DNA of 64,000 nucleotides from Yponomeuta sedellus (GCA_934045075.1 OW203722.1:18948986-19012985); one strand, 5' to 3'. Numbered from the stretch's first letter, positions 9,866 through 20,040 are shown. Program-made: numbers and translations. The notes: generated from the sequence alone by a model not told the origin.

Positions 9866-10264
9866 CCGCACCTTTTTTCGCCTGTACCCAATATCAGGGC
9901 CTCAGCACGTGAGCTCAGACTCTGGGACTCCCAATAATTTGTTAGGGTTATTTCTCGTGGTCGATCGGGGGGAAAGGGGAGCGCGGGGCGAAGGGGCAAT
10001 TTATTTTTCGGTCGCGGTCCAATTATTTTTGGGCACGTTACGAAGGCATAAATCTGGACTGAGCGGCTGGCCGCACGCACCACCGGCTTGCCTAGGTTGT
10101 AGGCTGTTCCCAACTGATTTATCAAGATAAAGGCGAGTGCCTATTTGTTTTTTAAAAACGAAAATGGAGGCTCATGCCCTATTCAGGCCGCTTTACACTC
10201 ATTTGGTGGTTCTATTGCAAGCAGGTGACTTTTATGCCTCAACACTTCTCGAAAGTGATATCTG
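9866..10264. other. GC-richer stretch, unrecognised
   Basis: Open frames on both strands (9759-10130 +, 9850-10125 -) overlap the same GC-richer patch around 9960-9995 and encode nothing recognisable. I regard both as chance. Confidence 0.35.
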
Positions 10265-10662
10265 AGCAGATAATAATCAATATCAACCCATGTATGTCCC
10301 CACTGCTGGGGCACGGTCTCTTCTTGCTTCGAAAAGAAGGAAGATAGGAAGGTTAGGCCATACTCCACCACGGGGTCCAAGTCCGGGTTGGTGGAGGATT
10401 GTAAGACAGTGGCGGACCTTACTGTCAGAAGTTATCAAGCCGCCCATAAGGCCTCTGACATGGCTTAACGACTGCCATGGCATGCATGGCAACCGGCACC
10501 AACGGCTTAGCGTGCCTTGCGAAGCACGGAAGCGCTCGGAAAAAAATCCACTAGCGGTAGTCACGGGACGGTCACCCATCCTGCACCAGACCGCGCTTGT
10601 TGTTGCTTCACTCAAGTGATTGATTCCAATCACTCGGTTCGGCTAGGCCACGAGCGCTTCAG
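10265..10662 (-). mobile_element. SINE-A copy, near full length
   Basis: Minus-strand SINE-A. On the plus strand it reads 'TGTCCCCACTGCTGGGGCAC', 'AGGCCATACTCCACCACGGG', 'CTGTCAGAAGTTATCAAGCC', 'CGTGCCTTGCGAAGCACGGA', then the 5S-like head complement 'GACGGTCACCCATCCTGCAC' and 'CCACGAGCGCTTC' at the end. The open frames on both strands of this segment are repeat shadows. Confidence 0.9.
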
Positions 10663-10726
10663 ACAATAATGTTGTTTTATATTTACCAGACTTGTACTTC
10701 GACTACTAATATCCTACTAAATATTA

Positions 10727-10830
10727 TAAAGCAATCCGGACTTGGCCCCGGTAGTGGAGTATGACCTATAGACCTCAGGGAAGAGACCCGTGCCCCTAGG
10801 TAGGGACATAATGGGTTGATGATGACGATT
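10727..10830 (+). mobile_element. SINE-A 3' fragment
   Basis: 'CCGGACTTGGCCCCGGTAGT', 'GGAAGAGACCCGTGCCCC', 'GGGACATAATGGGTTGATGA': only the RTE-like tail portion of SINE-A. Confidence 0.65.
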
Positions 10831-10874
10831 ATATAGCACGGTCTTGTGCCGCCACATCCAGCGAGCTGACTGAC

Positions 10875-10925
10875 TGTGAAGCTTGGAAAACCATGAGGGA
10901 GGCCTATTTCCTGCAGTGGGTGTAG
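10875..10925 (+). pseudogene. RTE-like pol C-terminal scrap
   Basis: Sixteen codons before TAG read CEAWKTMREAYFLQWV, the terminal A-Y-x-x-Q-W block of RTE-like pol. The bases just before it ('GCCGCCACATCCAGCGAGC') are probably more of the same element out of frame. Confidence 0.55.
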
Positions 10926-11061
10926 AATGGATGATGACGATCATAAATGTGAAAGTTTGTTACTTAACACGCAGTAACTTCTGAATGGGGTTAAGTGAAA
11001 TTTGGCATACCGATTGACAAGGATCTGAATTGAGACAGAATACTTGAAACCTTAGTAATAC

Positions 11062-11319
11062 GTCGCCGTCGTCGTCGTCAGGCTATACTAGTCCACTGCT
11101 GGTCAAACCCCTTCCCTAAAGAGCGCCACGTTGTGCTATCATAGGGGGTGCCCATAATCCTCACGCTGGGCATGCGGGTTGGGGATCGCAGTTCGGTGGA
11201 ATTGTACTGCAGGGGGCGCTGCTGCCCACCCCCCGCTTTGTGTCCCTTAGTCGCCTTTTACGACACCCGAGGGAAGAATTAGGTTGGTTCTATTCTCTAG
11301 GCCGACACCACATACCACG
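11062..11319 (+). repeat. Interspersed repeat R5, copy 1
   Basis: Starts with a CGTCGT microsatellite, then 'GGCTATACTAGTCCACTGCT', 'GGCATGCGGGTTGGGGATCG', 'GGAATTGTACTGCAGGGGGC', 'CCCTTAGTCGCCTTTTACGA' and ends 'CTAGGCCGACACCACA'. A direct second copy is 618 bp downstream. It is a common lepidopteran repeat type whose class I cannot fix. Confidence 0.75.
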
Positions 11320-11679
11320 TAATACGTAAGTACGTAAATACGTAGTAATACGTGCCCGTGGTATAATATTTTATTGTCGCCGTAACCTTTTTCAAGCCAA
11401 TCCCTAAGATATTTATTTATTGCTTCCCATGGTAACAAGAATCGTATGATCGGATTCTGCGGTACGACGTTTGCCGGGACACCTAGTTGCAAATAAGTGA
11501 ACCTGGAACACAGTTACTGATCTACTTCAGACTATCATTCTTCACGCACTCGAATAAACGAGTTCCACGCTTGAATAATCATTGGTTTCCACCTTTTGTT
11601 TTCTTTGCCATTACTCTTACTCATATATACTTATACCTATATTTATTTCTCTCTCACTGATTTTCTTATCTTTTATATC
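11320..11679. other. Spacer between the two R5 copies
   Basis: Starts with tandem 'ACGTA'-rich sequence (ACGTAATACGTAAGTACGTA). No gene is recognised. An 81-codon minus frame (11247-11492) begins in this spacer and ends inside the repeat. Confidence 0.4.
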
Positions 11680-11935
11680 GTCTTCGTCTTCAGGCTATAC
11701 TAGTCCATTGCTGGACATAGCCCTCCCCTAAAGAGTGCCACGTTGTGCTATCATAAGGGGTTATGCCCATAACCCCACGCTGGGCATGCGGGTTGGGGAT
11801 CGCAGTTCGGTGGAATTGTACTGCAGGGGGCGCTGCTGCTCACCCCCCGGTTTGTGTCCCTTAGTCGCTTTTTACGACACCCGCGGGAAGAATTGAGTTG
11901 GTGCTGTTCTCTAGGCCGACACCACACAGCTTTTA
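11680..11935 (+). repeat. Interspersed repeat R5, copy 2
   Basis: Same order of blocks as copy 1: 'TCCATTGCTGGACATAGCCC', 'GCCACGTTGTGCTATCATA', 'GGCATGCGGGTTGGGGATCG', 'CTAGGCCGACACCACA'. The minus-strand frame at 11751-12041 is a shadow. Confidence 0.75.
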
Positions 11936-13142
11936 TGTGATGCCTAATATCTTCGTTGAATCTTCGGGATCGAAGTTTTCGAAGCATACGGGAATAGACC
12001 GTCGGATACCAGGCCCAAAGGCAAAGGAAAAACACCACCATGTAATAGTTGTTTGAGGCAAGTAGTTAATTCGTTGGCTTTACTTGACCATTTTATTACC
12101 ACGACGAATAAAATTAAATTGGCCGACTTAATTTGCGTTTTAAGGAAATAAATAATGCGACATTGGCGTATGTCGTGCTATAATACGACGTACTTAATTA
12201 TTTGTCGTAAAAGTACTTCATATGGTACAAAACTGCGGACTTATTCTACTACATTAAGTAAAAGAACGAAAAAATATCCTACTTATGTGGTATTTCATGC
12301 AATACATGGCAACTATCGCGGCATATCATTCTGTACTACGGAGTTAAATACAATACTAAAAAAAAAATACAATTATTTTGTGTAAAATAGCTCCGTCCAA
12401 ACCCTATTCCCTTTATTATTGATTGCAGAATCGTATTCATATACTTTTTTAATACCATAAAATTGTCCCTGGTCTCTGCCTACCCCTACAGGCGTGAGTT
12501 TATTTTATTTTATATATTGATAAAGTGTTGTATTCTAGCACTTAAGTAGACATTCTTCTCTATTAGGTATTCTTTTTTGAGAAGTCTGAAGATGTACAAT
12601 GATTCAGTATGTAAACTTAATGAAGTTCTTAATTCAGAAACTAAACAGGTAAGATTTCTGGCACGATAATTAATCAGTTGACGATTTTTTTTGCGGTTTT
12701 CAGTACACAGTACACAAACAACAAACAGTACACAAACAATTTAAATAATACTAAGATAGCACACCGCATTAGCTCTACTTTCTAGTCTTTGGCGTAATTG
12801 ACCACTGAAGCTTGTTTAATTTAAGATAATAAAGAAAATCTTCAGCTCCGACAGTCTTATTTCAACAAAAGGAAAAAGCTTATTCGGTCTAACGATCTGC
12901 TTTCTTGTTTCAGGTAAATGAGCGGACGACAATTTCAGCGGACAGAAAAAAACCTGTCTCGAAAGCTCTGGCAGGGTGAAAATTTTCTTTAAAAGAGTTT
13001 CTTTGCTTTTGTTTTAATTAATTTTACGAATTCATCCGTGACGTTTTGTTTCACGTTTGTGTAGCGCGAAAATTAAACTTTTTCTTAATTTCATAATTAA
13101 ACATTATTCTGAGCAATTTAACACGAATAATGGATCCGAGTA
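11936..13142. other. About 1.2 kb with no recognised gene
   Basis: AT-rich. A short RTE-like 3' scrap ('GTCCCTGGTCTCTGCCTACC', 'CAGGCGTGAG') lies at 12467-12500. 'ACAGTACACAAACAA' is tandemly repeated near 12700-12740. The 76-codon frame at 12155-12385 is not recognised. Confidence 0.4.
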
Positions 13143-13255
13143 AGACCAGCCACTAGTCTTGCAAGCCGGAATTGGCCTCCGTGGTCTATACCTTTCTCAG
13201 GGAAGAGACCCGTGCCCTTCGGTGAGGACATAATAGATAGATGATGATGATGATT
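13143..13255 (+). mobile_element. SINE-A 3' fragment
   Basis: 'GACCAGCCACTAGTCTTGCA', 'GGAAGAGACCCGTGCCC', 'GAGGACATAATAGATAGATG': the tail of the family, ending in a GAT-rich microsatellite. Confidence 0.55.
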
Positions 13256-13863
13256 GGATCCGAGTTATCCGAGCTATCCCAAGTTACAGTAGCAATAACA
13301 CTCGCTAACGGTAAAAGAAAACTGGGTGACTGAGGTGTTCAAATAACGTCACGCTTGAAATTGTTTATGTTAATTAAAATATTCTGTTTATTTATGACGT
13401 CCATAAACGTTTATGCACAAATCACTAGAAAACGACTCATTGAAACACTCCTCAAATGGAGTGTAAGTTGGTCTTTCTCTTTATGTCAGACAGATAGATG
13501 GAACATTCACGGCCTTCTAATTAGAACACTATTTTAATTACACAAGATCATCGTTCCGTTTGCCTTTTTATGAATTATTTGGGCGTTAAAAGAAGCAGGT
13601 ATATTCGGGCTCTTGGGTAAATTTTATTCATTCGGCTTAATGACTGCGTAATAGAGTTTATAGCTCCATTATTAATCTCGACGAAGTGCGCCGTCTCGGA
13701 AGGTTCAGCTGCGATCCAATTTCAGCCCTAAATTGTCGAATATAAGAGAATAATTTGAGCGATATTTATGACAGGTAGAAGGTAAGAGGCCTGAAATGGT
13801 AAGCGGAAACTCCTCGCTACAATTCAAAAGACATCTCAGTTATTATGAAATACTCGAAAAACA
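13256..13863. other. No recognised element
   Basis: A 60-codon frame at 13355-13537 starts with a hydrophobic run that could resemble a signal peptide, but it has no homology I know and no splice context. I do not call it a gene. Confidence 0.35.
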
Positions 13864-14231
13864 TGAAGCGCTCGTGGCCTACGCGAACCGAGTGAAGCGC
13901 TCGTGGCCTACGTGAACCGAGTGATTGGAATCAATCACTTGGTTAAGCAACAACAGGCGCGGTCAGGTGCAGGATGGGTGAGCGTCCCGTGACTACCGCT
14001 AGTGGCATTTTTCCGAGCGCTTCCGTGCTTTGCAAGGCACGTTAAGCCGTTGGTGCCGGCTTTCCTATAATGGCAGTCGTTAAGCCATGTCAGAGGCCTT
14101 ATGGGCGGCTTGATAACTTCTGACAGTAAGGTCCGCCACTGTCTTACAATCCTCCACCAACCCGGACTTGGCCCCCGTGGTGGAGTAAGGCCTAACCTTC
14201 AGCCAAGCAGTGGGGACATACATATATTCAA
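13864..14231 (+). mobile_element. SINE-A copy, full head, with 5' duplication
   Basis: A full-length plus-strand SINE-A. The first ~30 bases ('GAAGCGCTCGTGGCCTACG' to 'AACCGAGT') are tandemly duplicated. Then come 'GATTGGAATCAATCACTTGG', 'TTAAGCAACAACAGGCGCGG', 'GGATGGGTGAGCG', the shared body, and the tail 'GCAGTGGGGACATACATATA'. Spacing from TAAGCA to the GGATGGG block equals that in 5S rRNA. Confidence 0.9.
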
Positions 14232-14564
14232 CGGCGTGGAGCGAAAATCCGTTCCGATCGAACCCGATTATAACAGGTCAAGCTATTGAGAAATACTTAT
14301 AAGTAAATAAGAGAGAGCATCAATGGAGAATAGCCCAGGCATTATGAACGCTTGATATCTCTGAACTCTGCTCATTTATTTATGCTTCACAAAATTTCTT
14401 TTGAATTACTTCTTTAAAATAATACTGGAGGGTTGTGCGAAATATTCGCCTAACTAATACAAAATATTAATTGTAGAATACGGAAAATACAATAATTACC
14501 ATCGAGGAAATTGAGACACTAGGAAATCTTGTATTGCAGGCGGTCGACCTCGTTTAGCTCGACC

Positions 14565-14680
14565 ACTCGCTAATGTGAAGGAAGACATCGCGAGGAAACC
14601 TGAGTGTCTGACGTGTTTTAATATCTCAGCGCTCGAAATTGCGAATCCTTGGTGAGCACGCGTGGTAATTAAAATAGATA
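14565..14680 (+). mobile_element. SINE-C body fragment
   Basis: 'GTGAAGGAAGACATCGCGAG', 'GAAACCTGAGTGTCTGACGT', then 'CGAAATTGCGAATCC' and 'GTGAGCACGCGTGGTAATTA' match the body of the SINE-C copies at 57270 and 62285. The tRNA-like head is absent. Confidence 0.65.
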
Positions 14681-14681
14681 G

Positions 14682-14815
14682 ATAGATAAAAGATAGTACG
14701 AATATTCTTTATTGTACACCAGAGCACATATTATAAAACATGTAAAGATACAAAGTAAAGTTGGCGGCCTTATTGCTAAAAGCAATTTCTTCCAGACAAC
14801 CTTATCTTAGGCTTC
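14682..14815 (-). mobile_element. LINE 3' end (CAATAAAG family)
   Basis: Inverted copy: a TAGA-type microsatellite, 'GAATATTCTTTATTGTACAC', then 'GGCGGCCTTATTGCTAAAAG' and 'CAATTTCTTCCAGACAACCT'. Confidence 0.65.
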
Positions 14816-14924
14816 ATAAAAATAAATAACTAACCTTACTCGTAAGTCTTTTGTTTCTTGTGATGTGTTAATTTGTTCCAAAGTCAAAAGTTTTTCTCCC
14901 TACTTCAAATCATCTATCAGCGCG

Positions 14925-14968
14925 CGCGCGCGATGTCTGCCCACCGCGGTGGGCAGACATCGCGCGCG
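14925..14968. repeat. Perfect 44-bp palindrome
   Basis: Zero-spacer palindrome centred between 14946 and 14947 on CCGCGG. The arms read outwards through 'GTGGGCAGACATC' into an alternating CG run. I checked every pair from 14946/14947 out to 14925/14968; the next pair fails. It abuts a second palindrome with the same core. Confidence 0.9.
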
Positions 14969-15026
14969 TGTCAGATAAGGGAGATGTCTGCCCACCGCGG
15001 TGGGCAGACATCTCCCTTATCTGACA
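14969..15026. repeat. Perfect 58-bp palindrome, abutting
   Basis: Zero-spacer palindrome centred between 14997 and 14998. The core is identical to the neighbour ('GATGTCTGCCCACCG' and complement), but the outer arms differ: 'TGTCAGATAAGGGA' and complement. The next pair outward fails. The frame across both repeats the peptide MSAHRGGQTS, which is only a by-product of the repeated core. Confidence 0.92.
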
Positions 15027-15409
15027 ATAGACTTACTCCGTGCGGTGGAAATAAATATTTCTTATAAGTATACAGAACCAGCTAATGCAGCTAAAGTCTA
15101 GGTCCCACATACAGACGCATCTCTAAAAGTCTAGAATGTTTTATTACACCACTCTGAGCACAACAAAGCAACCTTTGTGAATTACGTATCGTACATACGC
15201 CGAGATTCTTGTTCGCGGACTCAAATCGTATAAAGTCCGTTGACCGTTCTACAGACATTTGTCCTTACTTAGTGCCACTTGGATGAGTATGTTCGAGGAT
15301 GGTAGAAGTGGCGTGCCTCGTGCAAGGCAGCAGTGACTGATTGATACTAATCAGTCAGGCTGTACTTATTACGGAAGGCCTTTTCCAAACGGCAAATTTA
15401 CTAGATTAT

Positions 15410-15549
15410 GGGCCAGTTTCTGCATTGAGAATTTCACTAAGTAAATACTTAAGAAACTGAGTTCTTAAGTTCTTTTCTGAAAATTTCAAAGAGACATCAC
15501 TACAGTTAACTATTTACTTGGCAAAATCCTTAATTCTGAAATTGGGCCT
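15410..15549. mobile_element. Degenerate inverted-repeat element
   Basis: The left end 'GGGCCAGTTTCTGCATTGAG' and 'CTAAGTAAATACTTAA' pair imperfectly with the right end, whose reverse complement reads 'AGGCCCAATTTCAGAATTAA' and 'CAAGTAAATAGTTAA'. It looks like an old MITE. I see no clear target duplication. Confidence 0.45.
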
Positions 15550-15867
15550 GTGGCAAGCATTACACTACATAAGGTTACATCTGCGCATAACACATTTTCT
15601 GAAAAATGTCATGTAGTTCTTTTTTCTATGTGTTTTTCTCAATTTAATATTTTTCGAAATATCAGGACAGTTTATTCACAATTTTAATAAATTCGCGTTT
15701 AGATATCGTAAAATGCCAATGTCGCAGAAATTGGTAAGTAAATCATTATATATTCGTGAAGAATGTCAAATTGATACCTACATTGTATGTAGAAACGTGT
15801 CAAGTTCCGTGCCGTCCCGGATTAGCAGTTTTGATATGCACTCAAAAGTATTATACAACTTATAAAC

Positions 15868-16800
15868 CATCATCATAATCAGTCGGTGTCAGTCCACCCC
15901 TCTCCCAATACTGTCGGTGTTAGTCCACCGGATGCCTCTCCCAATACTGTCGGTGTCAGTCCACCGGATGCCTCTCCCAATACTGTCGGTGTTAGTCCAC
16001 CGGATGCCTCTCCCAATACTGTCTGTGTCAGTCCACCGGATGCCTCTCCCAATACTGTCGATGTCAGTCCACCGGATGCCTCTCCCAATACTGTCGGTGT
16101 CAGTCCACCGGATGCCTCTCCCAATACTGTCGGTGTCAGTCCACCGGATGCCTCTCCCAACACTGTCAGTGTCAGTCCACCGGATGCCTCCCCCAATACT
16201 GTCCCTGTCAGTCCACCGGATGCCTCTCCCAATACTATCGGTGTCAGTCCACCGGATGCCTCTCCCAATACTGTCGGTGTCAACCCACCGGATGCCTCTC
16301 CCAATACTGTCGGTGTCAGTCCACCGGATGCCTTTCCCAATACTGTCGGTGTCAGTCCACCGGATGCCTCTCCCAATACTGTCGGTGTCAGTCCACCGGA
16401 TGCCTCTCCCAATACTGTCGGTGTCAGTCCACCGGATGCCTCTCCCAATACTGTCGGTGTCAGTCCACCGGATGCCTCTCTCAATACTGTCAGTGTCAGT
16501 CCACCGAATGCCTCCCCCAATACTGTCGCTGTCAGTCCACCGGATGCCTCTCCCAATACTGTCGGTGTCAGTCCACCGGATGCCTCTCCCAATACTGTCG
16601 GTGTCAGTCCACCGGATGCCTCTCCCAATACTGTCGGTGTCAGTCCACCGGATGCCTCTCCCAATACTGTCGGTGTCAGTCCACTGGATGCCTCTCCCAA
16701 TACTGTCGGTGTCAGTCCATCGGATGCCTCTCCCAATACTAGCCATTGAGTCCGATCTTATGCACTTCTCTTCCAGTCACTGCCCACGGGTTCGTCCTAG
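15868..16800 (-). mobile_element. RTE-like 3' remnant hosting the minisatellite
   Basis: The flanks 'ACCATCATCATAATCAGTCG' on the left and 'GAGTCCGATCTTATGCACTT', 'CTCTTCCAGTCACTG' on the right match, in order, the uninterrupted repeat at 21712-21800 ('ATCATCATAATCAGCCGGTA' to 'GAGCCCGATCTTCGGC'). That is the antisense of RTE-like retrotransposon 3' ends. The tandem array sits between these flanks. Confidence 0.75.
15893..16740. repeat. 36-bp minisatellite, about 23 units
   Basis: The unit is 'CCACCGGATGCCTCTCCC' plus 'AATACTGTCGGTGTCAGT' (36 bp). The CCACCG-type start recurs every 36 bases from 15925 to 16717, preceded by one deviant first unit. Because 36 is divisible by three and no phase contains a stop, long open frames occur on both strands (15886-16749 and 15917-16873 on +, 15879-16736 and 15889-16746 on -). 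These are artefacts. Variant units recur nine units apart (16177 and 16501), indicating a block duplication. Confidence 0.95.
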
Positions 16801-16801
16801 T

Positions 16802-17435
16802 CTACGATTACCGATTCACGGTCTCCACTCTAGGTCAAATTTACCGGTCATACTTGGCAAGGTTTCACTGTAAAACAATTTTAAATTCACTGAATACTTG
16901 ACCTGTGAATTCACAGCGCCATAGCCACACGAACGCTTTATTGCGTAATTGTTGTTATGTAAGCATATTTGTTTGTGGCAAAATAAATCACTCATTCATT
17001 CATTCAAATCATTCAGTCATACTATTATTTATAGACAAGTACGGTATCCACCCACACTCCGCCCACAGTACCCACACTCTGCTCTCGACCCACTATGACC
17101 TTCGCCCCACGACGCATACTTTCGTCGCATAGTTACTTAGCCTATTGATTTGATGTGATCTGCTACATTTTGCACTAACTTTGGACCGTATCTCCCTTTG
17201 TTGATGTGCCTTTATACATCCGCTTGGATGGTTTTAAAATAGAATATGCGATATGAATCAAAAAGTGTCCTTTTCAAGAATGCTAGGTATTTGAAAGAGC
17301 AAAGGAACTGATCATTCGGAAGTGAAGTTCGATCTTGATTATTCTGCCTTCGTCCGAGAGATTTTATATTTTTTACTAGAACATTTTATAAGAGCGAGAA
17401 CCATTTCTAGAGTTCCGCAGTCAACATAGAACCGA
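16802..17435. other. No recognised element
   Basis: Contains a (CATT)n-like patch near 16990-17020 and a 'CCCACACTC' direct repeat near 17050-17080. No gene is recognised. Confidence 0.4.
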
Positions 17436-17602
17436 GTATTGAACCGAGTAATACAGAGAGTATTGTAAAGAGGTTCGAAACTTCACTGATCATGCCGGTG
17501 AGTCCCTCATTAGCTCAGTTGGAAGAGCGCTGGCACGGATAAGAGGTCGCGGGTTCGAATCCCGGCAGGTGGAATTTTTAGCCTCTAAATAGGTTTTTGA
17601 AA
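17436..17602 (+). mobile_element. SINE-B copy, 5' shortened
   Basis: 'GTAATACAGAGAGTATTGTA', 'TTAGCTCAGTTGGAAGAGCG', 'GGTCGCGGGTTCGAATCCCG', 'CTCTAAATAGGTTTTTG'. Five bases are missing from the anticodon arm relative to other copies ('ACGGATAAGAGG'). Confidence 0.85.
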
Positions 17603-17644
17603 CATAGAAGTTGTAGAGTGTAGAGACAATCCAATAATGTGTAC

Positions 17645-17843
17645 GCTTAACGACTGCCATTACAGCCGGTACTGACGGCTTAGCGTGCCTTGCGAAGCAC
17701 GGAAGCGCTCGGAAAAAATGCCACTAGCAGTGGTCACGGGACGTTCACCCATCCTGCACCTTTCCGCGCCTGTTGTTTCGTGCCTACTTAACTCAAGTGT
17801 TTGATTCCAATCACTTGGTTCGACTAGGCCACCAGCGCTTCTA
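17645..17843 (-). mobile_element. SINE-A copy, head half
   Basis: 'GCTTAACGACTGCCATTACA', 'CGTGCCTTGCGAAGCACGGA', 'GACGTTCACCCATCCTGCAC', ending at the element's 5' end 'GGCCACCAGCGCTTC'. The tail half is missing. Four bases (CGTG) are inserted in the head between 'TTGTTT' and 'CCTACTTAA'. Confidence 0.8.
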
Positions 17844-18245
17844 TGGATTGGATTTGGCTGGTTACGAAAGTTTTAGTTCAAAAAAAGGTTAGACTAGTCA
17901 CATTGGCATCTCCACACTCCCTCAGCGTACGTCACGTAGCGTACACGGAAAGAATCTCTTCCTACACTAACCCCACTCTATTTTTACACATTTTTCCACT
18001 TTAAGACGACAGCGTATACCCAGGAGATAGGAACAGAGTTCAACGTAACTTTCCAATACAAATTACAATGAAATATACATTAACATACCTGTTCATCGAA
18101 CTGTTGTCTGAAAGACATCTCTTTTGGTAACAATAATGGCGATTGTACATCTTATGTCTACGAATGTATGTAGTTTTTTGCAGCGCAGTCTCTGATTATT
18201 ATTAGATTAGATAAAACGACGAATAAAATATAACAGAACAACATA
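17844..18245. other. No recognised element
   Basis: AT-rich. No recurrent repeat and no frame I can support. Confidence 0.4.
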
Positions 18246-18247
18246 AT

Positions 18248-18440
18248 GTAAGAGGCGTGACGACGCCTGTGTCCCAGAGGATTAAGCAGAGACCATGGAT
18301 TGCCATGTAGGTACACGACCCTGACAGATGACCTTCGCTTTACCAACAGTCTTTATTAGTCGTTGCACGCAGACACGCCGGCTTCGGGTACTTTTTATCT
18401 TGCCCTTTCCTAATACATCCTCTATTTGGTCGCCTGGACA
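18248..18440 (-). pseudogene. RTE-like retrotransposon C-terminal fragment
   Basis: The minus-strand frame reads DQIEDVLGKGKIKSTRSRR, then VCVQRLIKTVGKAKVICQGR, then VPTWQSMVSA and a stop. This is the C-terminal region of a widespread lepidopteran endonuclease-reverse transcriptase (the block D-Q-I-x-D-V-L-x-K-G-x-x-x-S-T-x-x-R-R). A related frameshifted copy is at 53030-53345 and scraps are at 37950, 38475 and 59300. No catalytic part remains. Confidence 0.8.
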
Positions 18441-19934
18441 AAAGTTTATAAAGAAAATATAATAGCCCCAAGGAAGAACCACGAAGATGTTGCTCATATT
18501 TAAGTACGTAGAAAAGATTATAATGCTTACATAATACGTGAATCAATTTCGTTCCAATTTGCACGCAGAGTGCGATATTTAACGAACGCAATTTGCAAGG
18601 CCGCGCTGGCGCTGGCCTTACTAGGGATACCTTTTGTTCCTACTCCAAGGGGTTTCGCAGTCTTGTTTGGAATAATTTCGTAAGGTATAATTAAGTTATA
18701 CCTCTGCCTGCAGCTCCCCAGTAAACTCCATTAATTTAACAATTGAACTAGCAACGACAGTAATGCTTTCAATCGAAGCCCTGAGCGGGAAAATGTTGCG
18801 CAGTTTAATTAAACAACCTATAGGGCTTCGTGTGTTAAGTACGTAACTGGATAAAACTCGTCGGCGATTACGGTTTTTAGCGCCAAATTCGAAACCAAAA
18901 CTCCCTGGTCCAATTCGATTTGAAAGCAAAAAAGCGCTCCTCAACAGTCCGACAAAACAATGCCAAGCCAACTCAGAAATGTTGATTAACTGCAAACAAG
19001 TTCGGACCACTATTTTCTGATGCAGGATTTTTAGGTATTTCACCTCGCAGACGACGGCCCGGCTTGCTGCAACTTTTATGAGTCCGTCCGGGACACTGGC
19101 CTCTTTACTTTTTTTTCCACCGGCCGGCCACTGGTGGAATCGCATTTTGGCCAGCCAGCATTTTGCATAGCGGTGTTAGAAAAATGATGATTTCTTTTTT
19201 CCACGTGCATTTCCCACCGGCCAGGGTGCAAAAATACCCTTTCAACATAGTTCGATTTTCGAAAAGCAAAAAAAGGCGTGCAGTTTTTAAGTGCTTAGAG
19301 CAATTCTTATTAATTATTCAGTCCTAGAGCAGTTAGAGAGTTGTAGAGAATTCAAACTGGAATAAGTGCCGGTGCTCGAGGAGACTTTAGTTTATTTAAC
19401 TTTGCTCTTTTCCAATTTCGGTTTAATTTAAAATTGAGTGGTCTTGCAATTAAGCAAGTACTGTTACTCCGGTGTTATAGGTAATTAATGGTGCGCCAAT
19501 AAAAACTTCTTAAATAACTGTAGTCGGTGGGAAATTGTGTAAAAGAATTTATCTTTGTTTATTTACATTTACTTTGGAACCTGCTTGTTATTTATTATGC
19601 AAAAAATAAAAACAGGAAAAACGCGACATTAGGCAGCAAAGGAAATTTCAACACGGACGGTTTTTTTTTTAAGATTAATACAGTGACACTCGACTTGGAC
19701 TCTCCAACTGAGCTATTAAAGGAAAAAGACTCATTGGGGAATCAAAAGTGCTTAAATAAACAGATAAGACAGAAAAAAGTATTACAGCTGCATTAATAGG
19801 CCGTTTTTTAAGTGTCAAACAACTTATACTTGCATGTGTTATAGTTTTTCAGACAAGCAATGTGTTATTCTGTTTTTAAAATACTTTTAGTGTGCAGTTA
19901 AGTTTTGTTACTCTCTATTTTATGAAGTTTTGTT
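18441..19934. other. About 1.5 kb, unrecognised; 149-codon minus frame
   Basis: The longest frame is 18696-19145 on the minus strand (149 codons), without recognisable domain, signal peptide or repeats. It could be an exon or chance. The amino-acid composition (few low-complexity runs, several Cys) does not decide. A frame at 19527-19796 (+) is Lys/Asn-rich, as expected of AT-rich noncoding DNA. Confidence 0.35.
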
Positions 19935-20040
19935 AATCTCCACCAACCCGGACTTGGCCCCGTGGTGGAGTATGTCCTAACTTTTTTGCGATGCAGGAAG
20001 AGACCCATGCCCCAGCAGTTGGGACATACAAAGGTTGATA
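19935..20040 (+). mobile_element. SINE-A 3' fragment
   Basis: 'TCCACCAACCCGGACTTGGC', 'GGTGGAGTATGTCCTAAC', 'CAGTTGGGACATACAAAGGT'. Confidence 0.65.

Noticed and set aside
10283..10633. Frames of 109 and 116 codons on both strands
   Set aside because: Both lie within the SINE-A copy at 10265-10662; the same peptides recur in other copies.
15893..16740. CRISPR-like array
   Set aside because: The units are contiguous and identical, without unique spacers; the context is eukaryotic.
15879..16873. Long open frames (285-318 codons) over the minisatellite as protein genes
   Set aside because: All come from a stop-free 36-bp unit, occur in at least four frames on both strands, and sit in a dead retrotransposon end.
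18696..19145. 149-codon minus-strand frame as a gene
   Set aside because: No recognisable domain, no splice or promoter evidence. The length is possible by chance in 64 kb.
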